From Streptococcus infantis (GTDB lineage Bacteria > Bacillota > Bacilli > Lactobacillales > Streptococcaceae), in contig NZ_JAHZPU010000007.1 in the NCBI RefSeq assembly GCF_019929575.1, positions 1 through 64,000 on the forward strand: a stretch of 64,000 bases of DNA, read 5' to 3'. The translations under genes were made by a program, and so were the position numbers. The notes under the pieces were generated by a model, which saw only the letters and a program-made list of their open reading frames with translations, made no database searches and was not told the DNA's origin. Positions 50,937-59,042 of this stretch are shown here, piece by piece; within the stretch, counting starts at the first letter, position 1, and every line of letters begins with the position of its first letter.

Positions 50937-51438
50937 AAGTAACAAAAGAAAGTCAAATACAAAAAAGATTCTTTCAAGGAAAGAAAGTTTTCATCTTTGG
51001 CTAGATTCTCATAAATTTTTAGGATTCTTCTTGATCCTCGGTCTTATCCTAGCAATAGGACTAAGTTTGAATCTAATTTTTGAAAGTCTTCCTATTCCTT
51101 CACCATACAGAGATATCAACTATAGTTTTCCAATATATATAAATCTTTTTTGTCTAGTGTATCGATTATTTGACTATTGGTTCCTAGACTTGACTAGGAC
51201 AAGAATGACGATAAAAAGATATGCAGATTTATTTATCTATCTTAATAGTATCGGTCTAGTGGTTCATCTCTTTATTGGTATTGGCGGGAAAAATAGTAAA
51301 GGGATTTTGCCTTCTCTCTTATCCCTAGATCACCGCCACATCTGGTTTCCTATTGCAACTTATCTGATCTTTTTCAGTTTGGCATCTATTATAACTCTAA
51401 TAATAAAATATATTGAAAAGAAAAGGAGTCAATCATGA
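50914..51438 (+). CDS. Uncharacterised membrane protein, tandem paralogue 2
   Basis: A 174-residue paralogue of the preceding protein: basic N-terminus, about four membrane segments, IPSPYRDINYSFPIYIN and LDHRHIWFPIATYLIFF. Both end in KYIEK followed by basic residues. The start at 50914 lies inside the previous gene; an earlier in-frame codon at 50893 is possible. The function is unknown. The divergence of the copies indicates an old duplication. Confidence 0.73.
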   Translation: MGKIQSNKSNKRKSNTKKILSRKESFHLWLDSHKFLGFFLILGLILAIGLSLNLIFESLPIPSPYRDINYSFPIYINLFCLVYRLFDYWFLDLTRTRMTIKRYADLFIYLNSIGLVVHLFIGIGGKNSKGILPSLLSLDHRHIWFPIATYLIFFSLASIITLIIKYIEKKRSQS

Positions 51439-51866
51439 TGAAACATCTAACTGTATTTAGGTTTATTTATCTTTTGTGCCTAGTATTTGTACTGATTCAT
51501 TTTATCTTAGGCCTCTTTGGTTTAGCCTTTACACCAGTCTTGTGGAATCTCTGGTTCTTTGGTCTTTGCTTGACCTTATTTATCCAACCATGGACCATCT
51601 TTTATAAAACGAGAATTTTTCAGTGGCATCATCTAATTTTTCAGACTCTTAGCGGTTTCATTGCTCTCTTGATCTGGTTCATGATATTTTTCTTCTTTTC
51701 CACGGTTCCAGATTCATCTATGCCAATCAATATAGACTACTACGTTAATAAAGAAAATAATGAAATCAGAATCATTAGAGGATCCTTGCTCCATGAAATT
51801 CATGAATATCATGACTTGATTAATCCATTGATTATGAAGTCTAAAGTTAAGTATGTAGAAAATTAA
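51435..51866 (+). CDS. Uncharacterised membrane protein
   Basis: A 143-residue protein with about three to four hydrophobic helices in the first 90 residues and a hydrophilic C-terminus containing HEIHEYHD. It is unrelated to the two paralogues at the sequence level. RBS AAGGAG lies in the previous gene and the start overlaps its stop. It completes the oxidoreductase-membrane protein set. Confidence 0.72.
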   Translation: MMKHLTVFRFIYLLCLVFVLIHFILGLFGLAFTPVLWNLWFFGLCLTLFIQPWTIFYKTRIFQWHHLIFQTLSGFIALLIWFMIFFFFSTVPDSSMPINIDYYVNKENNEIRIIRGSLLHEIHEYHDLINPLIMKSKVKYVEN

Positions 51867-51888
51867 ACATTAGAAAGTGAGTCTATGT

Positions 51889-52356
51889 ATGTCTCGTGCA
51901 CAATTAACCATTCTAACCAATATTTGCCTAATTGAAGATCTTGAAAAGCAGCGCGTGGTTATGCAGTATCGATCGCCTGAAACCAACCGCTGGTCTGGCT
52001 ATGCTTTTCCAGGAGGTCATGTGGAAGATGGTGAGGCCTTTGCAGAATCTGTCATTCGTGAGATATACGAGGAGACAGGTCTGACGATAAAAAATCCTCA
52101 ACTGGTCGGTATAAAAAATTGGCCTTTAGATTCGGGTGAGCGCTACATTGTCTTTTGTTACAAGGCGACTGAATTTACGGGTACTCTCCAGTCCTCTGAA
52201 GAAGGAGAAGTGTCCTGGGTGCAAAAAGACCAGATTCCTAACTTGGATCTGGCCTATGATATGTTACCTTTAATGGAGATGATGGAAGCTCCTGATAAAT
52301 CAGAATTTTTCTATCGTCACCGTACAGAAGATGGATGGGAAAAGAAGACTTTCTAA
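51889..52356 (+). CDS. mutX: 8-oxo-dGTP diphosphatase (MutX-type NUDIX)
   Basis: A 155-residue NUDIX hydrolase closely resembling pneumococcal MutX, which removes mutagenic 8-oxo-dGTP. The NUDIX box runs from GGHVEDGEAF to REIYEETG. The start at 51889 (MSRAQLTIL) matches that family; an in-frame GTG at 51877 is less likely. It converges on niaR, and the two stop codons overlap. Confidence 0.88.
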   Translation: MSRAQLTILTNICLIEDLEKQRVVMQYRSPETNRWSGYAFPGGHVEDGEAFAESVIREIYEETGLTIKNPQLVGIKNWPLDSGERYIVFCYKATEFTGTLQSSEEGEVSWVQKDQIPNLDLAYDMLPLMEMMEAPDKSEFFYRHRTEDGWEKKTF

Positions 52357-52868
52357 TCTTTAATTAAATAACCTAGCTGGTCCAAGGCCTTCTCGATATA
52401 GAGGAGGTCTTGTTCATTTTCAGCTTCGACTAGGTGATAATGGACGCCATCTGTTAATTCAGAAAGTGGTCTAAAGTCAGACCGTTCGACTTGCTCTAAA
52501 AAATGCTGAACGTCCCGGCGACAAGAGAGTTTGAGCAAGGTTTCAATTTCTCCGTAGACAGGATGATCAATCAAGGTATTCTGAACACGTCCCCCATTAT
52601 CGACGATAGCTAGAAGTTCTTGACCGATTTCTTCCATTTCGTGCTTGACTTTAAACAGTTTGTGAACATAAGGATTGGTTTTATTTTCTTTATAAATATA
52701 GCCACGATTGCTTGATAGGATCGGAGCACCATCAGCACGTAGAACAGCAATGTCCTGAACGATAATCTGACGGGTTACATGAAAACGATCTGCTAAAGTT
52801 TGACCATTTAGAGGTTTTTGAGACTCCTTTAACAGTTGTAAAAGTGCTTCTTTTCGATTTTTTGTCAT
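52353..52868 (-). CDS. niaR: Niacin-responsive transcriptional repressor NiaR
   Basis: A 171-residue regulator with an N-terminal winged helix (LADRFHVTRQIIVQDIAVLR, about 25-44) and a C-terminal 3H domain that senses nicotinic acid. NiaR represses niacin uptake and NAD synthesis genes. It is encoded 18 bp after niaX and probably controls that gene through the palindrome at 53431-53442. Confidence 0.9.
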   Translation of the reverse strand: MTKNRKEALLQLLKESQKPLNGQTLADRFHVTRQIIVQDIAVLRADGAPILSSNRGYIYKENKTNPYVHKLFKVKHEMEEIGQELLAIVDNGGRVQNTLIDHPVYGEIETLLKLSCRRDVQHFLEQVERSDFRPLSELTDGVHYHLVEAENEQDLLYIEKALDQLGYLIKD

Positions 52869-52886
52869 ATTCTTCTCTCTAAACGC

Positions 52887-53414
52887 TTAACGGCGTTTTC
52901 TCAATGCTTTATAAACAGCCAAGGCTAGGTAATAGTCTACCATACTATGGATAATAGTACCAAATCCAACTAATACAAACAAGACATAGAACATATTTTT
53001 TAAGTCAGTTCCAGTACTAGCATAAAAGATCATACAAGCCAAAACTTCAGCAATAGCATGAACCAAGCCAAGTACAAAGTTAAAAATCAATGAAGATTTC
53101 TTATTGTCCAAGGTTTGAGGATGTTTTTGAAGATAGAAAGCACCCAGACTTCCAAAGAATATGTGGGAAAAGGCGCGAAGTACAATGACAATCGGATACC
53201 CAGCCATGAGAAATCCTAAACTAGAAGCTATAATAACAAAGATAGCCATCCATGGCGAGAGGAACATAGCGATAAAAATAGCAACGTGACTTCCTAAAGT
53301 GTAGGAAGCGGGAGGAATGACAATTTTAAAGGGCATCACCAAAGGAATCAAAATAGCGATAGCTGTTAGCAATGCGGTCAAGGTCATGAATTGTGTTTTC
53401 TTTTGTGTATTCAT
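52887..53414 (-). CDS. niaX: Niacin ECF transporter substrate-specific component NiaX
   Basis: A 175-residue membrane protein with about five to six helices, an ECF-type S component. The N-terminal LTALLTAIAILIPLVMPFK segment and the following PPASYTLGSHVAIFIAMF are typical. Pairing with niaR supports niacin as substrate. It needs the shared EcfAA'T module encoded elsewhere. RBS AAGGAG precedes the ATG. Confidence 0.86.
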   Translation of the reverse strand: MNTQKKTQFMTLTALLTAIAILIPLVMPFKIVIPPASYTLGSHVAIFIAMFLSPWMAIFVIIASSLGFLMAGYPIVIVLRAFSHIFFGSLGAFYLQKHPQTLDNKKSSLIFNFVLGLVHAIAEVLACMIFYASTGTDLKNMFYVLFVLVGFGTIIHSMVDYYLALAVYKALRKRR

Positions 53415-53430
53415 AATAACTCCTTTTTAT

Positions 53431-53475
53431 CTGTATATACAGTTGTATAGTACAATAAAAAATCAAACAAGTCAA
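53431..53475 (-). promoter_or_regulatory. niaX promoter with NiaR operator
   Basis: On the minus strand TTGACT (53475-53470) and TACTAT (53452-53447) are 17 bp apart. The perfect 12-bp palindrome CTGTATATACAG (53431-53442) covers the expected start site and is a strong candidate NiaR site. Confidence 0.7.
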
Positions 53476-53558
53476 GAACTAAAATTGATTTTTGATGAGA
53501 TTATCTGGAAATAAGGTTAAAAAATAAATAAAATTTTTAAAAAATAAGCAAAAAACTC

Positions 53559-53587
53559 TTGCACTAATCAAAGTAGTATGTTATACT
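53559..53587 (+). promoter_or_regulatory. Promoter of rplJ-rplL
   Basis: TTGCAC (53559-53564) and TATACT (53582-53587) are separated by exactly 17 bp. Confidence 0.75.
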
Positions 53588-53594
53588 TAATAAC

Positions 53595-53745
53595 GGTTTG
53601 AAAAAACTGCCTAAGACAGTAGGGGAGCTCGACTCATAAATATCCTACCGAGGACAAAACGTATCATGTAAAAAGAAGCGTATTGTACTTTCGTGTCTAG
53701 GTTTGGGCGCGTTTTTCTTTTGGAAAAATTCCCCAAGCAAAATAA
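53595..53745 (+). promoter_or_regulatory. L10 ribosomal protein leader
   Basis: A long leader lies between the rplJ promoter and gene. It contains AACTGCCTAAGACAGTAGGGGAGCTC-like sequence and TATCCTACCGAGGACAAAAC, matching the usual Firmicutes L10 leader pattern. L10(L12)4 is expected to bind it and repress its own synthesis. Confidence 0.75.
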
Positions 53746-53765
53746 TTACGGAGGTGAACACACTA

Positions 53766-54266
53766 ATGAGTGAAGCAATTATTGCTAAAAAAGCGGAACT
53801 AGTTGACGTAGTAGCTGAAAAAATGAAAGCTGCTGCATCAATCGTCGTTGTAGACGCTCGTGGTTTGACAGTTGAACAAGATACAGTTCTTCGTCGTGAG
53901 CTTCGTGGAAGCGAAGTTGAGTATAAAGTTATTAAAAACTCAATCTTACGTCGTGCAGCTGAAAAAGCTGGACTTGCAGAACTTGCATCTGTATTTGTTG
54001 GACCATCTGCTGTAGCATTTTCTAACGAAGATGTTATCGCTCCAGCGAAAATCTTGAACGACTTTGCTAAAAACGCTGACGCACTTGAAATCAAAGGTGG
54101 TGCAATCGAAGGCGCTGTCGCATCAAAAGAAGAAATCGTTGCTCTTGCAACTCTTCCAAACCGCGAAGGACTTCTTTCTATGCTCCTTTCTGTACTTCAA
54201 GCGCCAGTGCGCAACGTTGCTCTTGCAGTCAAAGCGGTTGCAGACAACAAAGAAGACGCAGCTTAA
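53766..54266 (+). CDS. rplJ: 50S ribosomal protein L10
   Basis: A 166-residue protein that anchors the L7/L12 stalk. The start at 53766 ([12 protein letters not shown]) is behind GGAGGTG; an in-frame upstream extension lies in the regulatory leader. The conserved [12 protein letters not shown] and [12 protein letters not shown] segments are present. It is autoregulated through the L10 leader. Confidence 0.96.
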   Translation: MSEAIIAKKAELVDVVAEKMKAAASIVVVDARGLTVEQDTVLRRELRGSEVEYKVIKNSILRRAAEKAGLAELASVFVGPSAVAFSNEDVIAPAKILNDFAKNADALEIKGGAIEGAVASKEEIVALATLPNREGLLSMLLSVLQAPVRNVALAVKAVADNKEDAA

Positions 54267-54339
54267 TCTTAAGCTACGCAGCGTAGCCTAGCTACAAAAA
54301 TATAAACATAAAATATAAACTTATTTGGAGGAAATAACA

Positions 54340-54705
54340 ATGGCATTGAACATTGAAAACATTATTGCTGAAATTAAAGAAGCTTCAATCCTTGAATTGA
54401 ACGACCTTGTAAAAGCTATCGAAGAAGAATTTGGTGTAACTGCAGCTGCTCCTGTAGCTGTAGCTGCTGCTGGTGGTGCTGAAGAAGCTGCTAAAGATTC
54501 ATTTGACGTTGAATTGACAGCTGCAGGCGACAAGAAAGTCGGCGTTATCAAAGTTGTACGTGAAATCACAGGTCTTGGTCTTAAAGAAGCTAAAGAACTT
54601 GTTGATGGTGCACCAGGTGTCATCAAAGAAGGCGTTGCAGCTGCAGAAGCTGAAGAAATCAAAGCTAAATTGGAAGAAGCAGGAGCTTCAGTTACTCTTA
54701 AATAA
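54340..54705 (+). CDS. rplL: 50S ribosomal protein L7/L12
   Basis: A 121-residue stalk protein. The N-terminal dimerisation domain (about 1-35), an alanine-rich hinge and the globular C-terminal domain ([20 protein letters not shown]) are all clear. The start at 54340 follows GGAGG. A terminator lies 36 bp after the stop. Confidence 0.97.
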   Translation: MALNIENIIAEIKEASILELNDLVKAIEEEFGVTAAAPVAVAAAGGAEEAAKDSFDVELTAAGDKKVGVIKVVREITGLGLKEAKELVDGAPGVIKEGVAAAEAEEIKAKLEEAGASVTLK

Positions 54706-54740
54706 TAGAGCAACTACATTTGTAGCTTAAAAACATGATT

Positions 54741-54775
54741 AAACCGCTATTCTTAGGAGTAGCGGTTTTTCTTTT
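54741..54775 (+). terminator. Rho-independent terminator of rplJ-rplL
   Basis: AAACCGCTA and TAGCGGTTT pair around a ten-base loop, followed by TTCTTTTT. Confidence 0.9.
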
Positions 54776-54851
54776 TGTTCAAAAAGGGGCAAAAAAGGAG
54801 GCAGTTAAATTAATTTGGCTAAGAAATATATAGGACTAGTGATAAAATAAT

Positions 54852-54880
54852 TTTACTTTTTCATTCCTTTTTGTTATAAT
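54852..54880 (+). promoter_or_regulatory. Promoter of the glycine T-box transcript
   Basis: TTTACT (54852-54857) and TATAAT (54875-54880) are 17 bp apart; TGT before the -10 gives an extended -10. Confidence 0.75.
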
Positions 54881-54886
54881 AGACAA

Positions 54887-55073
54887 CAAGAAAGAATATC
54901 TTATCAGTAAATCCCAAGCGAGCCTGTGGTAGTGAGAGTCAGGTGATTGAGAGATGAGTGTGGCGCTTTTGGTAAATTTTAAAAATAATGAAGTAATAAA
55001 TTAGGGTGGAACCGCGTTTCTGACGCCCCTAGGTCACTTGACTTAGGAGCAAAGACACGGTTCTTTTTGTATT
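54887..55073 (+). promoter_or_regulatory. T-box leader, glycine type
   Basis: The T-box sequence AGGGTGGAACCGCG (about 55002-55015) is preceded by a Stem I region. GGC at 54962-54964 in GTGTGGCGCTTTTGG is the likely glycine specifier. GAACCGCGT and ACACGGTTC followed by TTTTT form the terminator (to about 55070). It controls glyQS in response to uncharged tRNA-Gly. Confidence 0.87.
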
Positions 55074-55077
55074 CTAG

Positions 55078-55129
55078 GTCGCAAGAATTTATAATAAAGG
55101 AGTAAATAATGTCTAAAAAATTGACTTTC
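55078..55129 (+). repeat. Duplicated glyQ start region, first copy
   Basis: This 52-bp stretch matches 55250-55301 at 48 of 52 positions. It includes RBS AAAGGAG, ATG (55109) and the first seven glyQ codons (MSKKLTF). Reading continues for 25 codons to a TAG at 55184-55186. It is a decoy start, not the glyQ gene. Confidence 0.9.
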
Positions 55130-55249
55130 CACTGCGTCAGTGGCAGAGACCTCCTTACAGTCGGACTGCCCCACGCTCAGCACTAGGGTGCCTGAGCTAG
55201 ACGCAGTACTAACTCGTCTTGCCTCGTATAATCGACGAGGCAGACTCAT
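55130..55249 (+). other. GC-rich foldable insert in the glyQ leader
   Basis: This 120-bp stretch is 57% G+C by count, against about 40% around it. It folds well: ACTGCGTC/GACGCAGT (55131-55138 with 55200-55207) encloses GCTCAGCAC/GTGCCTGAGC (55175-55197), and TGCCTCGT/ACGAGGCA (55220-55242) follows. Origin and function are unknown. Confidence 0.7.
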
Positions 55250-55280
55250 GTCGCAATAATTTATAATAAAGGAGTAAATA

Positions 55281-56198
55281 ATGTCTAAAAAACTAACCTT
55301 TCAAGAGATTATCTTGACTTTGCAACAATACTGGAATGATCAGGGTTGTATGCTTATGCAGGCTTATGATAATGAAAAGGGTGCGGGAACTATGAGCCCT
55401 TATACTTTCCTTCGTGCTATTGGTCCTGAGCCATGGAATGCGGCTTATGTAGAGCCATCACGTCGTCCAGCAGACGGTCGTTACGGGGAAAATCCAAACC
55501 GTCTTTACCAACACCATCAATTCCAAGTGGTCATGAAACCATCACCTTCAAACATCCAAGAGCTCTACCTTGAGTCATTGGAAAAATTGGGAATCAATCC
55601 TTTGGAACACGATATTCGTTTCGTTGAAGATAACTGGGAAAACCCATCAACTGGTTCAGCTGGTCTTGGATGGGAAGTGTGGCTTGATGGTATGGAAATC
55701 ACTCAATTCACTTACTTCCAACAAGTCGGTGGCTTGGCAACTGGTCCTGTTACAGCTGAGGTTACTTACGGATTGGAACGTTTGGCTTCTTACATCCAAG
55801 AAGTAGACTCAGTTTATGATATTGAGTGGGCTCCAGGTGTTAAATACGGAGAAATCTTCCTTCAACCAGAATACGAGCATTCAAAATACAGCTTTGAAGT
55901 TTCTGACCAAGATATGCTTCTTGAAAACTTTGAGAAATTTGAAAAAGAAGCAGGACGTGCTTTGGAATTGGGCCTAGTTCACCCTGCCTATGACTACGTT
56001 TTGAAATGTTCACACACTTTCAACTTGCTTGATGCTCGTGGAGCTGTATCCGTTACAGAACGTGCTGGTTATATCGCTCGTATTCGTAACTTAGCCCGTG
56101 TTGTAGCTAAAACATTCGTAGCCGAACGCAAGAAACTTGGTTACCCACTTCTTGACGAAGCCACACGCGCCAAACTCCTAGCAGAAGAGGAAGAATAA
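55281..56198 (+). CDS. glyQ: Glycyl-tRNA synthetase alpha subunit
   Basis: A 305-residue catalytic subunit of the heterotetrameric bacterial glycyl-tRNA synthetase. The N-terminus [15 protein letters not shown] and class II segments ([25 protein letters not shown]) are typical. The true start is 55281, because the similar start at 55109 leads to a stop within 25 codons. It is controlled by the upstream glycine T-box and separated from glyS by 282 bp. Confidence 0.95.
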   Translation: MSKKLTFQEIILTLQQYWNDQGCMLMQAYDNEKGAGTMSPYTFLRAIGPEPWNAAYVEPSRRPADGRYGENPNRLYQHHQFQVVMKPSPSNIQELYLESLEKLGINPLEHDIRFVEDNWENPSTGSAGLGWEVWLDGMEITQFTYFQQVGGLATGPVTAEVTYGLERLASYIQEVDSVYDIEWAPGVKYGEIFLQPEYEHSKYSFEVSDQDMLLENFEKFEKEAGRALELGLVHPAYDYVLKCSHTFNLLDARGAVSVTERAGYIARIRNLARVVAKTFVAERKKLGYPLLDEATRAKLLAEEEE

Positions 56199-56221
56199 AA
56201 ACAGTTATAAGAATAGAAAAA

Positions 56222-56450
56222 GGGCGAACAAAGTGAGCCCGTATGGCACCCAGAGGCAAGTCGAAGACTTGCTAAAGGGGTAGGCACCGCCGTACTGCTA
56301 TTTGGGGATTTTTGAAACTTTGGGTTCAAAAATCAGTTGCCTAAATCCACTTTGATGAGACTGTTGGAAATCTTTGTCAAGAAGACAGAAGATTTCCCCA
56401 CAGACTTACAAAGTTAGTTAGCAACGTCCCCAGTACCTAAGGTGCCTATC
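56222..56450 (+). ncRNA. Candidate structured RNA between glyQ and glyS
   Basis: TAGGCACC...GTACTG (56281-56297) pairs with CAGTAC...GGTGCCTA (56431-56448). Inside are GATTTTTGAA/TTCAAAAATC (56307-56334) and GGAAATCTTTGTC/GACAGAAGATTTCC (56366-56397). Outside on the 5' side are GGGC/GCCC (56223-56240) and GCAAGTC/GACTTGC (56256-56272). No reading frame fits. Function is unknown; structure was read by eye. Confidence 0.55.
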
Positions 56451-56480
56451 AAAAAGAAGAAATTTTGTAAAGGAAAAAAC

Positions 56481-58517
56481 ATGGCAAAAAACTTATTAGT
56501 AGAACTAGGACTTGAAGAGTTACCGGCCTACGTTGTTACACCAAGTGAAAAACAACTAGGTGAAAAAATGGCAGCCTTTTTGGATAATAACCGCCTTTCA
56601 TACGAAGGAATTCAAACTTTTTCAACTCCACGTCGTTTGGCTGTTCGCGTACTTGGATTGGCAGACCAACAAACGGATTTGACTGAAGATTTTAAAGGAC
56701 CTTCTAAAAAAATTGCTTTGGATGCAGAAGGAAATTTCTCTAAAGCAGCGCAAGGGTTTGTCCGTGGTAAAGGCTTGACTGTAGATGATATCGAATTCCG
56801 TGAAATTAAGGGTGAAGAATATGTCTACGTAACTAAGCATGAGGCTGGAAAACCAGCTGAGGAAGTTTTGGCTGGAATTCCAGAAGTATTGGCTAGCTTA
56901 AGCTTCCCAGTAAGTATGCACTGGGCAAACAATACCTTTGAATATATCCGTCCAGTCCATACGTTGACAGTTCTTTTGGATGATGTGGCACTCGATATGG
57001 ATTTCTTAGATATTCATTCAGGAAGAGTTAGCCGTGGACATCGTTTCCTTGGTCACGAAGTAGAAATTCAGCATGCTGACAGCTATGAAGAAGACCTGCG
57101 CAAAGTTTATGTTATTGCAGATAGCATTGAACGCGAAAATATGATTCGTGAGCAAATTAAGGCTATCGAAGCTGCAGAAGGTGTTCAGGTACAAATTGAT
57201 GAAGGACTCTTGAATGAAGTTCTGAATTTGGTTGAATACCCAACTGCCTTTATGGGGAATTTTGATCCTAAGTACCTAGAGGTTCCAGAAGAAGTTTTAG
57301 TCACTTCAATGGAAACTCATCAACGCTATTTTGTAGTTCGTGACCTTGATGGAAATCTAAAACCAAACTTTATTTCTGTTCGTAACGGAAATGCAGAATA
57401 TTTGGATAATGTTATCCGAGGAAATGAGAAAGTCTTGGTGGCACGTCTGGAAGATGGTGAATTCTTCTGGCGTGAAGACCAAAAACTCAAGATTGAAGAT
57501 CTTGTAGCTAAATTATCACACGTAACCTTCCATGAAAAGATTGGTTCACTTCGTGAGCACATGATTCGTACTGGGCAAATTGCTATCCTTTTGGCAGAAA
57601 AAGCAGGTTTATCAGTTGATGAAACTGTTGACCTTGCTCGTGCTGCAGCCATTTATAAGTTTGACCTCTTGACTGGTATGGTTGGTGAATTTGATGAGCT
57701 TCAAGGGATCATGGGTGAGAAATATGCTCTTCTCGCTGGTGAAAATGCGGCAGTAGCACAAGCTATCCGTGAACACTACCTTCCAGATTCTGCAGATGGT
57801 GCTCTTCCTGAGTCTAAAGTTGGAGCAATCCTTGCACTAGCTGATAAATTAGATACTCTCTTGTCCTTCTTCTCTGTTGGTTTGATTCCATCTGGTTCAA
57901 ATGACCCTTATGCTCTTCGTCGAGCAACACAAGGGATTGTCCGTATCTTGGAAGACTTTGGCTGGAATATTCCAATGGACGAATTGATTGCTAGCCTTTA
58001 TGCTTTATCATTTGATAGCCTAACTTACGATAATCAAGAAGAAGTGCTTAACTTCATCAAAGCTCGTGTTGATAAGATGATGGGGTCTACTGCAAAAGAT
58101 ATTAAGGAAGCTGTTCTAGCAAGCTCAAACTTTGTTGTTGCAGATATGATTGAAGCAGCAGAAGCCTTAACTGAAGTTGCAAAAACTGAAAACTACAAAT
58201 CATCAGTTGAATCATTATCTCGTGCCTTTAACCTAGCAGAAAAGGCAGAAGGATCAGTCAAAGTTGATACTAGCCTCTTTGAAAATGAACAAGAAAAAGA
58301 ACTAGCTCAAGCAGTCGAAAATCTAGAATTGAAGGGTTCAGCTAACGATAAATTGACACAACTATTTGCTCTTAGTCCAGTGATTGATGCTTTCTTTGAC
58401 AATACTATGGTTATGGCAGAGGATGTTGATGTTAAGAATAATCGTCTAGCTATCCTAGCTGAACTTGTGAATAAAGCAAAAACTGTCGCTGCTTTTAATC
58501 TTCTTAATACAAAATAG
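56481..58517 (+). CDS. glyS: Glycyl-tRNA synthetase beta subunit
   Basis: A 678-residue tRNA-binding subunit of glycyl-tRNA synthetase. The N-terminus [15 protein letters not shown] and the motif [19 protein letters not shown] are characteristic. A C-terminal DALR-type anticodon-binding domain ends in FNLLN. The start at 56481 follows AAAGGAAAA. It depends on read-through from glyQ across the structured gap. Confidence 0.95.
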   Translation: MAKNLLVELGLEELPAYVVTPSEKQLGEKMAAFLDNNRLSYEGIQTFSTPRRLAVRVLGLADQQTDLTEDFKGPSKKIALDAEGNFSKAAQGFVRGKGLTVDDIEFREIKGEEYVYVTKHEAGKPAEEVLAGIPEVLASLSFPVSMHWANNTFEYIRPVHTLTVLLDDVALDMDFLDIHSGRVSRGHRFLGHEVEIQHADSYEEDLRKVYVIADSIERENMIREQIKAIEAAEGVQVQIDEGLLNEVLNLVEYPTAFMGNFDPKYLEVPEEVLVTSMETHQRYFVVRDLDGNLKPNFISVRNGNAEYLDNVIRGNEKVLVARLEDGEFFWREDQKLKIEDLVAKLSHVTFHEKIGSLREHMIRTGQIAILLAEKAGLSVDETVDLARAAAIYKFDLLTGMVGEFDELQGIMGEKYALLAGENAAVAQAIREHYLPDSADGALPESKVGAILALADKLDTLLSFFSVGLIPSGSNDPYALRRATQGIVRILEDFGWNIPMDELIASLYALSFDSLTYDNQEEVLNFIKARVDKMMGSTAKDIKEAVLASSNFVVADMIEAAEALTEVAKTENYKSSVESLSRAFNLAEKAEGSVKVDTSLFENEQEKELAQAVENLELKGSANDKLTQLFALSPVIDAFFDNTMVMAEDVDVKNNRLAILAELVNKAKTVAAFNLLNTK

Positions 58518-58546
58518 AAATTAAAAAGTAGATTGGAGGTTCAAAT

Positions 58547-58804
58547 ATGACACCAGAAAAAATCGCTCGTATTAATGAGCTTGCGAAAAAGAAAAAAACT
58601 GAAGGCTTGACTGCAGAAGAAAAAATAGAACAAGCTAAACTTCGTGAGGAATATATCGAAGGCTATCGTCGTTCTGTTCGTCATCACATTGAAGGAATCA
58701 AAATCGTAGATGAAGATGGAAATGATGTGACTCCTGAAAAACTTCGTCAGGTACAACGTGAAAAAGGCTTACATGGTCGTAGTCTTGACGATCCAAATTC
58801 ATAA
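58547..58804 (+). CDS. DUF896 family protein (YnzC-like)
   Basis: An 85-residue cytoplasmic protein of the DUF896/UPF0291 family. It has a helical-hairpin N-terminus ([16 protein letters not shown] and [15 protein letters not shown]) and the conserved C-terminal LHGRSLDD. Function is unknown. RBS TTGGAGG precedes the ATG, 29 bp after glyS. Confidence 0.9.
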   Translation: MTPEKIARINELAKKKKTEGLTAEEKIEQAKLREEYIEGYRRSVRHHIEGIKIVDEDGNDVTPEKLRQVQREKGLHGRSLDDPNS

Positions 58805-58819
58805 TTTTGAGATATAGAA

Positions 58820-58850
58820 AACTCGGTTAGGGAAATCTAACCGAGTTTTT
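58820..58850 (+). terminator. Rho-independent terminator of the gly operon
   Basis: AACTCGGTTAG and CTAACCGAGTT form an 11-bp stem around six bases, followed by TTT and further T. Confidence 0.9.
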
Positions 58851-58860
58851 GTTTTAAAAA

Positions 58861-59036
58861 GAGAGTGGGACAGAAATCGGTAATTCGTTAGAATTCGATT
58901 TCGTCGTCCCACCTCCGCACAGTTGAGTAGGGCTATAAAAGCTGATGAAATCAGCGTAGTAGAGCCCACTCAACCACTGCGTCTTGCTCGACAATCCAAA
59001 GACAATTTAGAGGCTAGGACTTTTGTCCCAGCCTCT
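58861..59036. repeat. Hairpin-rich dispersed repeat, copy C (inverted, 176 bp)
   Basis: Same element as at 9470-9645, in reverse orientation and equally long. It fills the gap between the converging DUF896 gene and the flavin-reductase gene. Its GTCC/GGAC terminal hairpin faces the latter, 6 bp from its stop codon. Confidence 0.87.
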
Positions 59037-59042
59037 TAAAAA

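Noticed and set aside
53430-53560. preQ1-II riboswitch upstream of the small S-component gene
   Set aside because: The transporter pairs with niaR and resembles NiaX, and the upstream region shows a palindromic operator rather than the preQ1-II fold.
55043-55249. 68-codon minus-strand frame over the glyQ insert
   Set aside because: It crosses the T-box terminator and the duplicated RBS, has no plausible RBS and resembles no protein.
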